NCBI GenBank assembly: GCA_030765055.1
Contig: CM060955.1
Span: 157,813,743-157,877,742 of the forward strand
Reading direction: 5' to 3'
Source: Mantis religiosa
Lineage: Eukaryota > Arthropoda > Insecta > Mantodea > Mantidae
Length of the DNA stretch: 64,000 nucleotides
How positions within the stretch are numbered: the first letter of the stretch is position 1; the number at the start of each line of letters is the position of its first letter. Positions 53,357 through 64,000 of this stretch are shown here, one piece after another. A model generated the notes under the pieces. It had not been told where the DNA came from. It saw only the letters and a list, made by a program, of their open reading frames with translations, and did no database searches. The position numbers and the translations under genes were made by a program.

Positions 53357-53401
53357 TTTATTGCACTCTATATCAAAATAATAAGTATTTGTTCTTTTAT
53401 T
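53357..53401 (-). terminator. Poly(A) signals of the upstream minus-strand gene
   Basis: AATAAA on the minus strand at 53396-53401, three bases after a TAA that closes the extended frame, and again at 53357-53362. They suggest transcript 3' ends about 250 bp before the MADD start. Confidence 0.5.
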
Positions 53402-53407
53402 CCCTTA

Positions 53408-53695
53408 GTGTTCACATTTCCCAGCTCTAAGGCCGAAATGCTTCAGAAGGGTCACCGCTGGAATATCACAAGAGGGCAGACTGTCAGAATCTGCACAACT
53501 GTCACTAAAATCCATTTTAATTTTTGTCCCACCACTAATGTTGAGGGACCAATGGTATGAAGATTCATGGCATTGATGTCACTGGAGAGAAGAGTCAACA
53601 AATACAAATTCCTTGGGCCTTAGAGCTGCAGTTGCAAAGATAGATGTAACAGCGTCGTAAACCATGTTGATTTCTCTTCGGGTGCAGCAAATCAT
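53408..53695 (-). CDS. Terminal exon of an unrecognised host gene, with in-frame TGA
   Basis: A good acceptor (TATTTGCTTTATGTTCACAG at 53696-53715 on the minus strand) opens a frame reading MICCTRREINMVYDAVTSIF then ATAALRPKEFVFVDSSLQ, ending in TGA at 53579-53581. The same frame stays open for 57 more codons (HQCHESSYHWSLNISGG ... MDFSDSCADSDSLPSCDIPA) to TAA at 53405, next to AATAAA. The junction TCTTCTCTCCAG/TGAC also looks like a splice acceptor, so the second half might be an alternative last exon in another frame. I do not recognise the protein. Upstream exons were not found in the transposon-filled DNA to the right. A decayed element is an alternative explanation. Confidence 0.45.
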
Positions 53696-53997
53696 CTGTG
53701 AACATAAAGCAAATAGTCAGTGTGATTATGTGAAAATGTATGTAGTTTATAGTACAAAAAAATATGTGTAGATATTTCTTCATCCAAATTGTCTAAATTC
53801 TTCCTATGAAAAAGTTGGTCCAATGTAGTGAAATATTTATCTACCACCATAAGAAAAAGCACATCATTACGCGATACTTTTGTTACTGAAAAGTAGGTCT
53901 TTTACTGTTAGACATGTACGAGGTGTGTCCGTAAAATAAGGTCTCCAATTTTATTTAATATAGAAAACATGTTTATTGACAATGAATTGATACCGGA

Positions 53998-54740
53998 ATT
54001 AAAGGATTGAAATAAGTAAAGAATCATGATGGATTTCAAAGGAATGTTGGTTCTTTGTTATAACACGTGCAAGGGCAGTTGAGTCAAATAGCATTTTGGG
54101 TGAATAAGTTGTTTTAACAAAAGAAACGTAAGAAACAGTGTCCTTAGCAGCTTTCTAAGGGGTAGCAGTTGACTTTGAATAGGGTATTCTTCAGACCATT
54201 CATAATGGCATGACAAAATAGCCACAAAGGGAATATTTGGTTGAATAAAGGGCTTCGAGAAAGTGAAAGCTATACACTCACGTGCAGCTGTGAGGACAGA
54301 CAGTCCGAGGCGTGCAGCCGATTAGGGCAGTCCTCTTCTTCTGTCTTGGTCAAAGGAGACCAGAAGTGATGAGAGAAGATATTTGTCGGTTTATACGTAA
54401 CTAATTAAGTATTATCGAGTAATAAGCACTCCGCCTTTAGTAACTCTAAACAGTGATATATTGGTAATCCTTGGTCGGCAACTTCAAGTTCGATGTTCTG
54501 ATAAAAAGAAGCAGTCAATAAATCAGTTTGAAACGCATTCAGTATCATGAAACTATCCTTCTCATACATACCCACGCATACCCTGAGATTAAACTCATTG
54601 CTTTACCCTGAGATAAACATTATTTGCTTCAAACTGTAGCGGAAAGTGGAACTGTGCGACACCCACATTATATTTGTACCAAACTGTCGCCTCAACGTGA
54701 AACTCTTTGCTCGCCAATATATTTGCTTCAGAACGTTACA
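53998..54740 (+). repeat. Unclassified dispersed repeat Q, copy 2
   Basis: Matches copy 1 (50920-51615) in the same orientation. Here it is inside mariner M5. ATTGATA occurs immediately before (53987-53994 region) and after (about 54740) the repeat, a likely 7-bp target duplication. Confidence 0.8.
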
Positions 54741-54758
54741 TTGATAGAAAGGCGGAAC

Positions 54759-55421
54759 TTACAGCTGTTTTGCAACGTAATCACCATTGCGATCGATGCA
54801 CTTTTGCATGCGCTGTGGCAGTTTTTGTATACCCTTGTCATAGCACTCTCCCGCCAAGTTGCGCAGGTAGCGCTCAACCTCGTTTTTCAAATCATCGTCG
54901 GTCTGGAAATGTGTTCCACCCAGGTGTGACTTCAAATCAGGAAACAGATGATAAGTTTGGACTGTAGGGGGATGGGTGAGGATGGCCCATCCGAACTGGG
55001 CCAGGAGATTAGCTGTTTATGGTCTTTGGTGATCATTTTGGGGACCCACCTCGCACACACCTTGCGATAATGCAAATGTTTGGTCAAAATCTTGTCAATC
55101 GCAGTCTTACTGACTTCAGGGATAAGTTTGCACAGCTCACGAACGGTCACACGCCGATCTTTAAGCATTTCTTGCTCCACTTTTGCAATTGTTTCGGCTG
55201 AAACCGAAGGCCGACCAGAACGCTGTTCGTCAAGGACGTCTGTACGTCCGTCTCTGAACTCTCTGACCCACTTTCGCACGTTTTTGACGTCCATACACTG
55301 TGACCCATAGACTTCGCATAACTGACGATGCATTTCAGTGGGGGTAGTGCCCTTGGCACTCAAAAATACGGATCACTACACGCAACTCGCACTTGGCGGC
55401 GGAAGTGATAGGAAGCTCCAT
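54759..55421 (-). pseudogene. Mariner transposase (M5) lacking the catalytic core
   Basis: It starts MELPITSAAKCELRVVIR (55421) and shifts frame near 55350. It continues SAKGTTPTEMHRQLCEVYGS, WVREFRDGRTDVLDEQRSGR and KILTKHLHYRKVCARWVPKM. It then jumps (about 54970) to FGWAILTHPP-like and HLFPDLKSHLGGTHFQTDDD, ending NGDYVAKQL. The segment with the first two catalytic Asp is deleted. The N-terminal DNA-binding part is intact enough to recognise. Confidence 0.85.
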
Positions 55422-55843
55422 CGCAAACGGCTGCCCAGACAAGACTAATGGTTGCAGCGGGTTCGTTGTGGTGGGTATTTGAAAGGGTGAAGCAAAGCTA
55501 CACGCCAGTGTTGCTGGATCTCGCGTAATAGCGTTCCTCATGGCTCCAGCGCCTTCGAGACCTTATTTTACGGACACGCCTCGTATAATCCCAACAATGA
55601 GTCGAATTATCTCTAACAAAATTAATATAGCAGGTCAATCAGAAGAATAAAGTTAAAATTTGCGAGACAAAAACACATCGCCTACTCTAATATAACCTTT
55701 AGTTGGTAACATCCGTCTCTGAGGCGGATATAAAATTTCTCAACGTATATTTGACACACGTGCATTGCTAATTTGATCTGATATTCCAGTTATGCTTCAT
55801 TTTGTATTGCGTGAACATATTTTTTTTTATTTCCAGGAGAGTA

Positions 55844-57143
55844 CGAGGGCTGTTCAATAAAGAATGATCACAATTTTTTTTTGACAACGTACTTATATTC
55901 ATCCTCATAATTTGATGGTCCTTCTCAAAATAGCCTCCCCTGAATGCGATGTACTTGTCCCAGCGCTTCTGCCAGTCTTCAAAGACATGCTGGAAACCAT
56001 TTTTGAGAGATCCTTCATAATCACCTCCGCAGCCTTCATCACTGTTTCTGATGATGGATAATGCCTCCCACGAAGGCGTTTCTTCAAGTTAGGGAGTAAA
56101 AAAGTCACATGGGGCTAAATCCGGACTATAGGGAGGGTAAGGGATGCACTTCACGTTGATTTTTGCAAGATATTCAGCAACAACATTGGCAATATGCGGC
56201 CGCGCATTATCGTGGTGCAGCATCCAGTCTGCTTCACGGAAATGTGGTCTTTTGCGCCTGATATGGACTTGCAATGTTTTCAGGACATACCTGTAGTATT
56301 GCCCAGTTACTGATGTGTGTGCAGGTACAACATGCTGATAAACCATTCCATGAATATCAAAGAATGAGATGACCGTAACTTTCCCAGCAGAAGCAACCAC
56401 TTTTGCTATTTTGGGGGTTGATGATGAAGGAGATTTCCACACTGAGCTTTGCTGTTTGCTCTCAGGATCAAAATGATGTAGCCAAGTTTTATCAGCAGTG
56501 AGAAACTCTGGAGCTTCCTCTAACATCAACTTTAACTGCATGCAGACCTGCATGCGAATGTCGTTTTGTTCGGGAATCAATGGTCTTGGTACCCATCGCG
56601 CACAAACACGTCTCATGTGTAATGTTTCTGTCACCAATGTGTCGGTGGCACCCAATGAAATGTTCAGTATTTCAGAAAGTGATCTTAAGGTAATTCGTCG
56701 AACCTCTCTCACAATGGCAGCAGCAGTGTTGATGTTTTCTTCCGTAAGAGCAGTAACTGGAACACCGGGTCCACCTTCCTTTGAAACTCATTGTCTCCTC
56801 TCTTTAAACATTTTAAACCACCTTCGAGCTGTGCTGTAGGGAAGAACAGACTCTCCATAGGCCTCCTGTAACATTGTATAGGCCTCAACTGAAGATTTGT
56901 TGAGACGAAAGCAGAATTTCAAAGCCGCATATTGTTCGTCGCATGCTACCTCCATTGCAGCAGTAGGCGATACTAATCATGTCTGAACTTGACTGTTCTC
57001 ACAGGTGGGAACCAGGAGTACCAACAATGAAACTACTACGGCGTGTTTGTTACACATTAAGCTAACAGATAATAAGACTGAATTTTAGTGCGAAAAATTA
57101 TAACCGTAAAAAAATTATAAACATTCATTATTGAACATCCCTC
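55844..57143 (-). mobile_element. Mariner (family M2), near full length
   Basis: 1300 bp between CGAGGGCTGTTCAATAAAGA and the reverse complement of GAGGGATGTTCAATAATGAA, each with TA outside. It encodes a damaged transposase on the minus strand. It is immediately followed by solo LTR C. Confidence 0.92.
55880..56955 (-). pseudogene. Mariner transposase (M2), damaged
   Basis: It starts MEVACDEQYAALKFCFRLN (56955) and carries a frameshift or stop near 56790. A 207-codon open part follows with the HTH (LRSLSEILNISLGATDTLV), WVPRPL, LTADKTWLHHFDPESKQQ, HHDNARPH and YSPDLAPCDFF. The last two Asp are 34 residues apart, the D34D spacing of true mariners. The first motif is DKTW instead of DETW. A frameshift near 56090 separates the C-terminal part (KKRLRGRHYPSSETVMKAA). 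Probably inactive. Confidence 0.9.
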
Positions 57144-57146
57144 TAT

Positions 57147-57565
57147 TGTGACTTTGTGAGTTCATGGAATTAAAAGTTCAATTTGCAGAAATACAAAACG
57201 CCTTTTATTTCGGTAGAAACACACTTTGGTCAACCCTTACAGTAGCAGAATTACGTAACATACACAAATACAGCCTTCAACTTCATCTGCCACACCCACA
57301 AACAAAGAGTTCACTTTCAAAACACAGCTGCACGATTCCGATTACCACTTCTCATTACGACTGGCTCCTCAACTAAACGCGGCTTCATTTTATACGACCA
57401 TTCATGATTCCAGACGGTTGTGGAAAGTTCTCTATCAATCAAGATGTCAATAGCATTTTCCAGTTATTTATCTTTATCTGTTTCGGTAAGCCTCTTATCT
57501 CCGCGCTGCACTATCTGTCTCTTTGTGTGCGTCGGCCGCGCTATCGCGATAATGGGTTCGCGACA
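57147..57565 (-). mobile_element. Solo LTR of a Gypsy-like family (copy C)
   Basis: TGTGACTTTGTGAG...TCGCGACA is flanked by CTAT at 57143-57146 and 57566-57569. The first 120 bp align with LTRs A and B and with the intact Gypsy's LTR (TTTGCAGAAATA, TTTATTTCGG). It starts at the very last base of mariner M2. Confidence 0.85.
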
Positions 57566-57799
57566 CTATTGTTTTAATCGCGCGCAGGCGTCACGTACAT
57601 CGTCTCACAGACGGATATTACTGTTTGGTAGGGTTCTTGTCTTCCGTCTGGTAGACGAATATTCCTTTAAACAAGTAAGTTTTCTTGTGTTATATTTTTT
57701 ACTTTTCAAATATTTAATTGTTTATAGATGGCTACTAGTGGAGGGATACCTCACGTGTCACAAGGAATCAGAAAAATGGTGTAGTTGGCTTTAGAGCAG

Positions 57800-59515
57800 C
57801 TGTTGTGTAGCTCCGTGTTAGAGATAGACCTGTGTGTACAAAGGGTACGTGCTACAGAGACTTAAAGGAACATTGTACAGACGTTTTGTATTTGTATAAA
57901 AGAAAGACTGATTGTACGTTAGTACTGAGTGAGGTATCGCCGAGTTGTCGAAGCAGTTTACGTGTAAATATCGGAGTTGTGTTGTGTAGCTCTGTGTTAG
58001 AGGTAGAGCTGTGTGTACAAAGGGTACGTGCTACAGAGACTTAAAGGAACATTGTACAGACGTTTTGTATTTGTATAAAAGAAAGACTGATTGTACGTTA
58101 GTACTGAGTGAGGTATCGTCGAGTTGTCGAAGCAGTTTACGTGTAAATATCGGAGTTGTGTTGTGTAGCTCTGTGTTAGAGGTAGACCTGTGTGTACAAA
58201 GGGTACGTGCTACAGAGACTTAAAGGAACATTGTACAGACGTTTTGTATTTGTATAAAAGAAAGACTGATTGTACGTTAGTACTGAGTGAGGTATCGTCG
58301 AGTTGTCGAAGCAGTTTACGTGTAAATATCGGAGTTGTGTTGTATAGCTCCGTGTTAGAGGTAGAGCTGTGTGTACAAAAGGTACGTGCTACAGAGACTT
58401 AAAGGAACATTGTACAGATGTTTTGTATTTGTATAAAAGAAAGACTGATTGTACGTTAGTACTGAGTGAGGTATCGTCGAGTTGTCGAAGCAGTTTACGT
58501 GTAAATATCGGAGTTGTGTTGTGTAGCTCTGTGTTAGAGGTAGACCTGTGTGTACAAAGGGTACGTGCTACAGAGACTTAAAGGAACATTGTACAGACGT
58601 TTTGTATTTGTATAAAAGAAAGACTGATTGTACGTTAGTACTGAGTGAGGTATCGTCGAGTTGTCGAAGCAGTTTACGTGTAAATATCGGAGTTGTGTTG
58701 TATAGCTCCGTGTTAGAGGTAGAGCTGTGTGTACAAAAGGTACGTGCTACAGAGACTTAAAGGAACATTGTACAGATGTTTTGTATTTGTATAAAAGAAA
58801 GACTGATTGTACGTTAGTACTGAGTGAGGTATCGTCGAGTTGTCGAAGCAGTTTACGTGTAAATATCGGAGTTGTGTTGTGTAGCTCTGTGTTAGAGGTA
58901 GACCTGTGTGTACAAAGGGTACGTGCTACAGAGACTTAAAGGAACATTGTACAGACGTTTTGTATTTGTATAAAAGAAAGACTGATTGTACGTTAGTACT
59001 GAGTGAGGTATCGTCGAGTTGTCGAAGCAGTTTACGTGTAAATATCGCAGTTGTGTTGTGTAACTCCGTGTTAGAGGTAGACCTATGTGTACAAAGGGTA
59101 CGTGCTACAGAGACTTAAAGGAACATTGTACAGATGTTTTGTATTTGTATAAAAGAAAGACTGATTGTACGTTAGTACTGAGTGAGGTATCGTCGAGTTG
59201 TCGAAGCAGTTTACGTGTAAATATCGGAGTTGTGTTGTATAGCTCCGTGTTAGAGGTAGAGCTGTGTGTACAAAGGGTACATGCTACAGAGACTTAAAGG
59301 AACATTGTACAGATGTTTTGTATTTGTATAAAAGAAAGACTGATTGTACGTTAGTACTGAGTGAGGTATCGCCGAGTTGTCGAAGCAGTTTACGTGTAAA
59401 TATCGGAGTTGTGTTGTATAACTCCGTGTTAGAGGTAGATCTGTGTGTACAAAGGGTACGTGCTACAGAGACTTAAAGGAACATTGTACAGACGTTTTGT
59501 ATTTGTATACAAGAA
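57800..59515. repeat. 179-bp tandem array, about 9.6 units
   Basis: Units start with landmarks GGTACGTGCTACAGAGACTT, GACGTTTTGTATTTGTATAA and GTACGTTAGTACTGAGTGAG. Variant positions (CAAAGGGTAC/CAAAAGGTAC, GTGTAGCTCT/GTATAGCTCC) alternate for several units, so a 358-bp dimer has been duplicated. A 70-codon frame appears once in every unit, but always closes before the next. I see no reason to call it a gene. Confidence 0.95.
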
Positions 59516-59644
59516 AGACTTTTGTCACAATATTTTTGTGACAGTGAAATGTAGGTATATATTGTATTGTCTAGGAATAGCGTCTTAACTCTTCATTTTA
59601 CAGTTTTATGAAACTGGTGTTACATACAAAATTATACCGAGTCA

Positions 59645-59770
59645 TATGGCTCTGCGGTAACTTATAGGGCTCGCATTCAGTTAATCTGGGGATCGAATCC
59701 CGTTAACCGACCAATTTAAATTTGTGTTTTGGTGGTTTCTCTGGGTCAATAGGCGAACCTCTACCCTAAT
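59645..59770 (+). mobile_element. tRNA-derived SINE head (family S5)
   Basis: GTCATATGGCTCTGCGGTAA (A-box region) and GGGGATCGAATCCCG (B box) are followed by a non-tRNA body (TTTGGTGGTTTCTCTGGGTC). The 3' end is not clear. Confidence 0.55.
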
Positions 59771-60819
59771 TTCCGCCTAGTATTGCTCGTCCAAATAACT
59801 GAGGGATTGAGTGACGACGTTCTCAATGTTTGATCTTTGGTTGGTCCTCCTTGCTAGAGTGATCCGTTCTCTGGAACCTCTAGCTAGCCGGCTAGTCGCA
59901 GTTAACATGTGCCCCATCTAGAATCATTAAGACTCCCCGTGTTTCGGTCGTGGTTGTCTTTTCCGAAGGTCCCTGTGTATGCTTATTCCTTCATTGATAG
60001 AAGTATCTACAGCTCTATTAAGAATAAGTTAATAAATGTTCCATTCTATTCTGTTGAGGAAAAAAAATGGCAATACTAAAACTATAACAATCTCCCATTC
60101 ATTGGAGATTCCACAAAGACATAAAATATATAATTTTTTACACTCATGTGACAATTCCTACCCACTATCGTTCCTTGTATAGAGCTTCTACAAATTACTG
60201 TTACACAAGCCACTCTTTCTGCTTCGGTTTAATCGTCTGTACCAATAATTTCATCACATGTGGGATACAGGAAGTTGAAGTGATAGTCAAATCTGTAAAA
60301 GGATGGCTGTTATATTTGGACTTTAAAATCCGGTTCATTTCCTGATGCAGCAGGAAACAAGCGAATGCGACAATACTTCAAAATTTCACAAATGTACTTC
60401 AGAATTTAAACTATTAACGCAAATATCTCGGAATTGGGGATGTCAGAGGAAAAGTGCCGTATAAAATAAGTTATGCATTTCAAATAGATGTTAATTGTGT
60501 GTGTGGTACTTTTTCAGTATATATTATGGTTTATCAGGTATACAAAAATTATACAAAATAGAGTTCGAAAGAGTTGGACTTCACAAAATTTTCGCAGAAA
60601 ATTTAAGGTTACATGTTATTATTTATGCAAGTATTTCAAATATATGATATTTTATTCAATACTGTTAGAGCCATCTTTTACAAAATAGAATCAATGATTT
60701 TTTTTGGTGAGAGGGCAGTTTTTTTTAAAAAAATCTGCACCTAAGTATAATAATAATGATAATAATGGTGAACATGACGATGATAATGATCATGATGATA
60801 ATAATGGTGATTTTTTGTT
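59771..60819. other. No gene recognised
   Basis: AT-rich, ending in an imperfect (GATAAT)n tract (60750-60812) that is the left part of the microsatellite split by the S1 SINE. Confidence 0.5.
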
Positions 60820-61658
60820 GTAATTTACATCCTCCAACCTTAAGTCATATCGGGCGATGAATGAAATGGGTGAAGTGTGTGGCGATATATTTTCAGCTTA
60901 TCTCTCTCCATCTTAATCGAGCCACACGTTCGGGCGCCAAATTTGTAACCATCCATCTTCAACACATTGATAAATCCTTATTTTTTAAGTTAATATTTGT
61001 GGCGATATAACAGGTCGTCTCATTTCTCGATGATTAATCAGCCCCAAAGTTGGGAACCATCTTTGTGACCGTCCATCTTAATCATTGCATGTTAAATTGC
61101 ACTTCTTGATGATTGAGTTTGATTAACTATATAATTTGACTGTATAATCTAACGTCCACTCGTCACTAATGCGAATACCGAATAACTCTTTTTTAAGGTT
61201 ATTAACTTTCCGTTACAAAACTTTTATATTCACCGCGACATTTTTCCCTCGTCATGAAACAAGACTCAAGAACATATAATCTATCTCAAGATTATTGATT
61301 TTTTCGTAACTATGGTTACTCCTCTATTAATTTGGTGATTGGCCGATCTACTGCTACGTCACCGCATTACGTAATATAATTATTACTCCGGCCAATCACA
61401 AAATGACACATATATTTGATTTTAATATTGTCATTACATGGCCTACTAAGTCATATCATATAAAAAGTTTTAACTAAAACATATCGTTACAAATGATGCC
61501 CAAAGGAGTCCGGAGTCCATGGAGCTTAGAGTTACCTAACATTCGTCTTTCAGGATAAGGGAAAACCCCGGAAAAAACTTATCCAGGTAACTCACCCTGA
61601 CCGAGATTTGAACTCGGGAACCTCTTGAACGCTACCATCCACGTTACCGAGGCGGGCA
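60820..61658 (-). mobile_element. S1 SINE split by an LTR-like insertion
   Basis: 60820-60877 (GTAATTTACATCCTCCAACC ... GAATGAAATGGGTGA) and 61492-61658 (AATGATGCCCAAAGG ... ACCGAGGCGGGCA) together match the full-length S1 copy at 50590-50820. The SINE itself lies in a GAT/AAT-rich microsatellite that continues on both sides. Confidence 0.9.
60878..61491. mobile_element. 614-bp LTR-like element nested in the SINE
   Basis: TGTGGCGATAT at the left and ATATCGTTACA at the right form an 11-bp inverted repeat (9 of 11) with TG...CA ends. Flanks AGTG (60874-60877) and AATG (61492-61495) look like a 4-bp duplication with one change. On the minus strand TTGGCGCCCGAACGTG (about 60930-60945) resembles an LTR-element primer-binding site. 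A second diverged version of the same ~120-bp block ends near 60998. Best read as a solo LTR or short non-autonomous LTR element. Confidence 0.65.
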
Positions 61659-62188
<530 letters not shown>

Positions 62189-62284
62189 CTCGTCTGTTTG
62201 AATTACACAGAAATCCTATGACTGCCGTTAGATAGCTGCTTTAACCTAACCGACCGACTGAGGTGCTGCCTGGCTGTATAAAGC

Positions 62285-62652
62285 CTGGAGGTTTTAACTA
62301 CGTGCCCACCCTTTAAGGGTTTTACTGCAGGTGTTTTTTTTTTCTGAATATTGTCGGATGGGTTGTGGGTTTTTAGGGATAATTTATTTCGAGGTTACAT
62401 AAATTTTATGTACCTCGGGTTGTAGGAATGTATGTAAGACTTAATGCACCCTGGTGTTCTATTTTTAAATTTGCTGTTTTGCCAAACAGCTTAAAATAAT
62501 TATGTGCAGCTCAGCTTTAGCTACTGTAAGGATTAGTTCCTGGGTCATCTCGGGTGCCTACAAGCCATGCGGGGCGCCCGGAACAGCCTGAAGTGGCGTC
62601 TAGTGGGGTCGTAATCTCCCAATGACGTAACAAGGTACTTCTATGATTTGAT
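62285..62652 (+). repeat. Unclassified dispersed repeat R, copy 2
   Basis: Parallel to copy 1 (18826-19215): AGGTTTTAACTACGTGCCCA, CACCCTGGTGTT, GCCAAACAGCTT, CTCGGGTGCCTACAAGCCAT, GGAACAGCCTGAAGTGGCGT. Similar length, roughly three-quarters identical by eye. Confidence 0.65.
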
Positions 62653-62764
62653 GAGTTAATTGCCATTTTCATTTTATTTTACATATAGGAGTAAAACATT
62701 TATTTCAGTTTAAAAACAGAGTAGAGTTTTAGTTAATTGATGGAAATTAATCATTTCTTGACAT

Positions 62765-62830
62765 TAGCCGAAGCCACGGATCTCCTGGTTTCCGTCCAGT
62801 CGCTCTAACCCATTGAGCTACCATGGCCAA
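62765..62830 (-). mobile_element. tRNA-like SINE head
   Basis: On the minus strand ATGGTAGCTCAATGGGTTAG (A box) is followed by GGAGATCCGTGGCTTCGGC, where a B box would be but is mutated. No acceptor stem. Confidence 0.45.
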
Positions 62831-63404
62831 CTTGCCGTCATGACATTCAATTCTCCATTTGACTCGTATATTTCCCCGGTAAACCACTAGGGGCTCTCGA
62901 ATCCGAGATACACCGTTTGTGGCGACTTACTATTGTAAGTACTTGAAGCCCAGGACGGAAACAGATATGCAGGCAGACATTTTTAAAACCTCTTTTTTGG
63001 ATTCAGGATACCAAAACATGCATTTGGGGTGAGCTCTCGAATTCAAATTCTTTGATAAAATTCAGTACCTTCCTTATCATAGCCACTATTTCCTCTCCTA
63101 TTATCAGTAGGTGCTAATGCACTTACCTTAGACACATCGCTAACCTTTGAAGATCTATGGTATGAAGAAAAATGTTGTCGTAGGTTGGATTCTCATTAAA
63201 TAAAGCTTCAAAATGTTTGAGTACCTTCTTCTTTTCAAATTTACCTCCTGTATGGCGGTACCTCCCCCCTCCCCGCGCCCACACGGCTTACAAATGAATG
63301 CCTGGGATTAGTCTGTTGAGAAGTAGAGAAATTTTGGATCTCATACAGCATCCAGAGTGAAAGAAGATAATGGAGCAGACATCACCACATCAACCACATG
63401 CAGT

Positions 63405-63475
63405 TCCCAGGAAACGAACCCGGTCCGCTTTGGTGGCAGGCGAGGGGTCTAACCACTAAGTCACGGTGCCGCCCA
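63405..63475 (-). mobile_element. tRNA-derived SINE head
   Basis: On the minus strand GTGACTTAGTGGTTAGACCC (A box) and CGGGTTCGTTTCC (B box), at pol III spacing. The body continues to lower coordinates without a clear end. Confidence 0.55.
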
Positions 63476-64000
63476 TGTTTGAGGAACTCGATGCTGTTAT
63501 CATGAAACTAGAGATGGCACTTGTGTGATCAGATAGAGGCCTCAGTAAAATCCATTCCTACCCCAACCAGCTAACCAGCGGTAACAGCGGCGCTTAACTC
63601 GTACAAACTGCCGAGAGACGTCATCAGTCTGCCACGCCCCACCGACCGAAAATCGATCCAACAGCATCAGTTTCAATCAATAGATGGAGACATGACTAAA
63701 ACTCGTAATCAAAACGGGATAAATCAGCATCCCGATTCACCACTCAGCGACTGGTTGCCAAATGCGGCCATCTGACTGGTCGGCACCTCATCTGGTTTGT
63801 TGTTCTTTATACTGTGTCCAAGTAAACCAAAGTAAATGCCTCCAAAATGCAAGGCTATTGGACAAGTCCAAGCTAAGTCTCAAAATGTAGGGACAAATCT
63901 CTGTTTTCAGGAAGATGGAAGAGCTACCACCTATCCAAGGGTAGTATAGTTGCAGCTACTACCACCACCAGGTTAAGCCACAAAGGGCTTGGTCACGGCT
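63476..64000. other. No gene recognised
   Basis: Mixed-composition DNA to the window end. No supported frame or element end. Confidence 0.5.

Larger units (their letters stand above)
53919..55583 (-). mobile_element. Mariner (family M5), internally deleted, with nested repeat Q
   Basis: CGAGGTGTGTCCGTAAAATA at the left and the same sequence (one difference) as reverse complement at the right, ending at 55583, are mariner TIRs, both flanked by TA. Repeat Q is inserted near the left end, with ATTGATA on both sides. The transposase lacks most of its catalytic domain. Confidence 0.88.

Noticed and set aside
53405..53581. Selenoprotein interpretation of the in-frame TGA
   Set aside because: No convincing SECIS-like hairpin could be made out by eye in the short 3' flank. 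Kept only as one option within the finding.
57832..59476. Nine nearly identical 70-codon ORFs as a gene family
   Set aside because: They recur because of the 179-bp tandem repeat. The period is not a multiple of three, and no signal peptide, domain or separate promoter is evident.
60148..60345. Possible minus-strand host exon (ATCCTTTTACAG acceptor, frame DLTITSTSCIPHVMKLLVQ)
   Set aside because: Only one plausible splice signal, and no protein family recognised. A similar short frame is expected by chance.

Overview
This is a window of animal nuclear DNA, almost certainly from an insect with a large, transposon-rich genome. The evidence is interrupted coding exons with GT/AG borders, many mariner elements with TA target sites, R1-type and Jockey-type LINE fragments, Ty3/Gypsy LTRs, tRNA-derived SINEs and very long pure microsatellites. 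There are no operons, ribosome binding sites or prokaryotic genes. A cockroach- or termite-like large-genome insect is a guess; the species cannot be read from the sequence.

The only host gene I can name is on the minus strand. It is the Rab3 GDP/GTP exchange factor MADD (DENN-domain protein). Its first three coding exons are at 52805-53102, 28543-28705 and 19890-20076, and their splice phases match. Introns of about 24.1 kb and 8.5 kb separate them, and a third intron runs off the left end, so about 53 kb of the window is MADD intron. To the right of MADD exon 1, also on the minus strand, lies what looks like the terminal exon of another unrecognised gene (53408-53695). It has poly(A) signals and a puzzling in-frame TGA.

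Layout. 1-19.8 kb (MADD intron 3): microsatellites, decayed DNA transposons (piggyBac-like, a DUF4817-type Tc1/mariner relative, two mariners), a retroposon nested in a mariner, SINEs, a SINE/minisatellite fold-back, and a pogo/Tigger-like element with a solo LTR inside. 20-28.5 kb (intron 2): a mariner whose transposase 3' end has been amplified into about 4.4 kb of 85-bp satellite with higher-order repeats. 28.7-52.8 kb (intron 1): a mariner relative, a young and apparently intact Gypsy retrotransposon (31187-36990), SINE-derived minisatellites, two R1-like LINEs with (TTTA)n tails, hAT and Harbinger remnants, a nested 'DETWVN' transposase element and a hAT-type MITE. 53-64 kb: two more mariners, a solo LTR, a 179-bp tandem array, a SINE split by an LTR-like element inside an (AAT)n tract, and tRNA-like SINE heads.

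No multi-gene system is visible. The most distinctive feature is repeat evolution: two satellites or minisatellites have visibly arisen from mobile elements (a mariner coding end and a SINE body), and both show higher-order or inverted organisation. The only complete transposition machinery is the Gypsy element.
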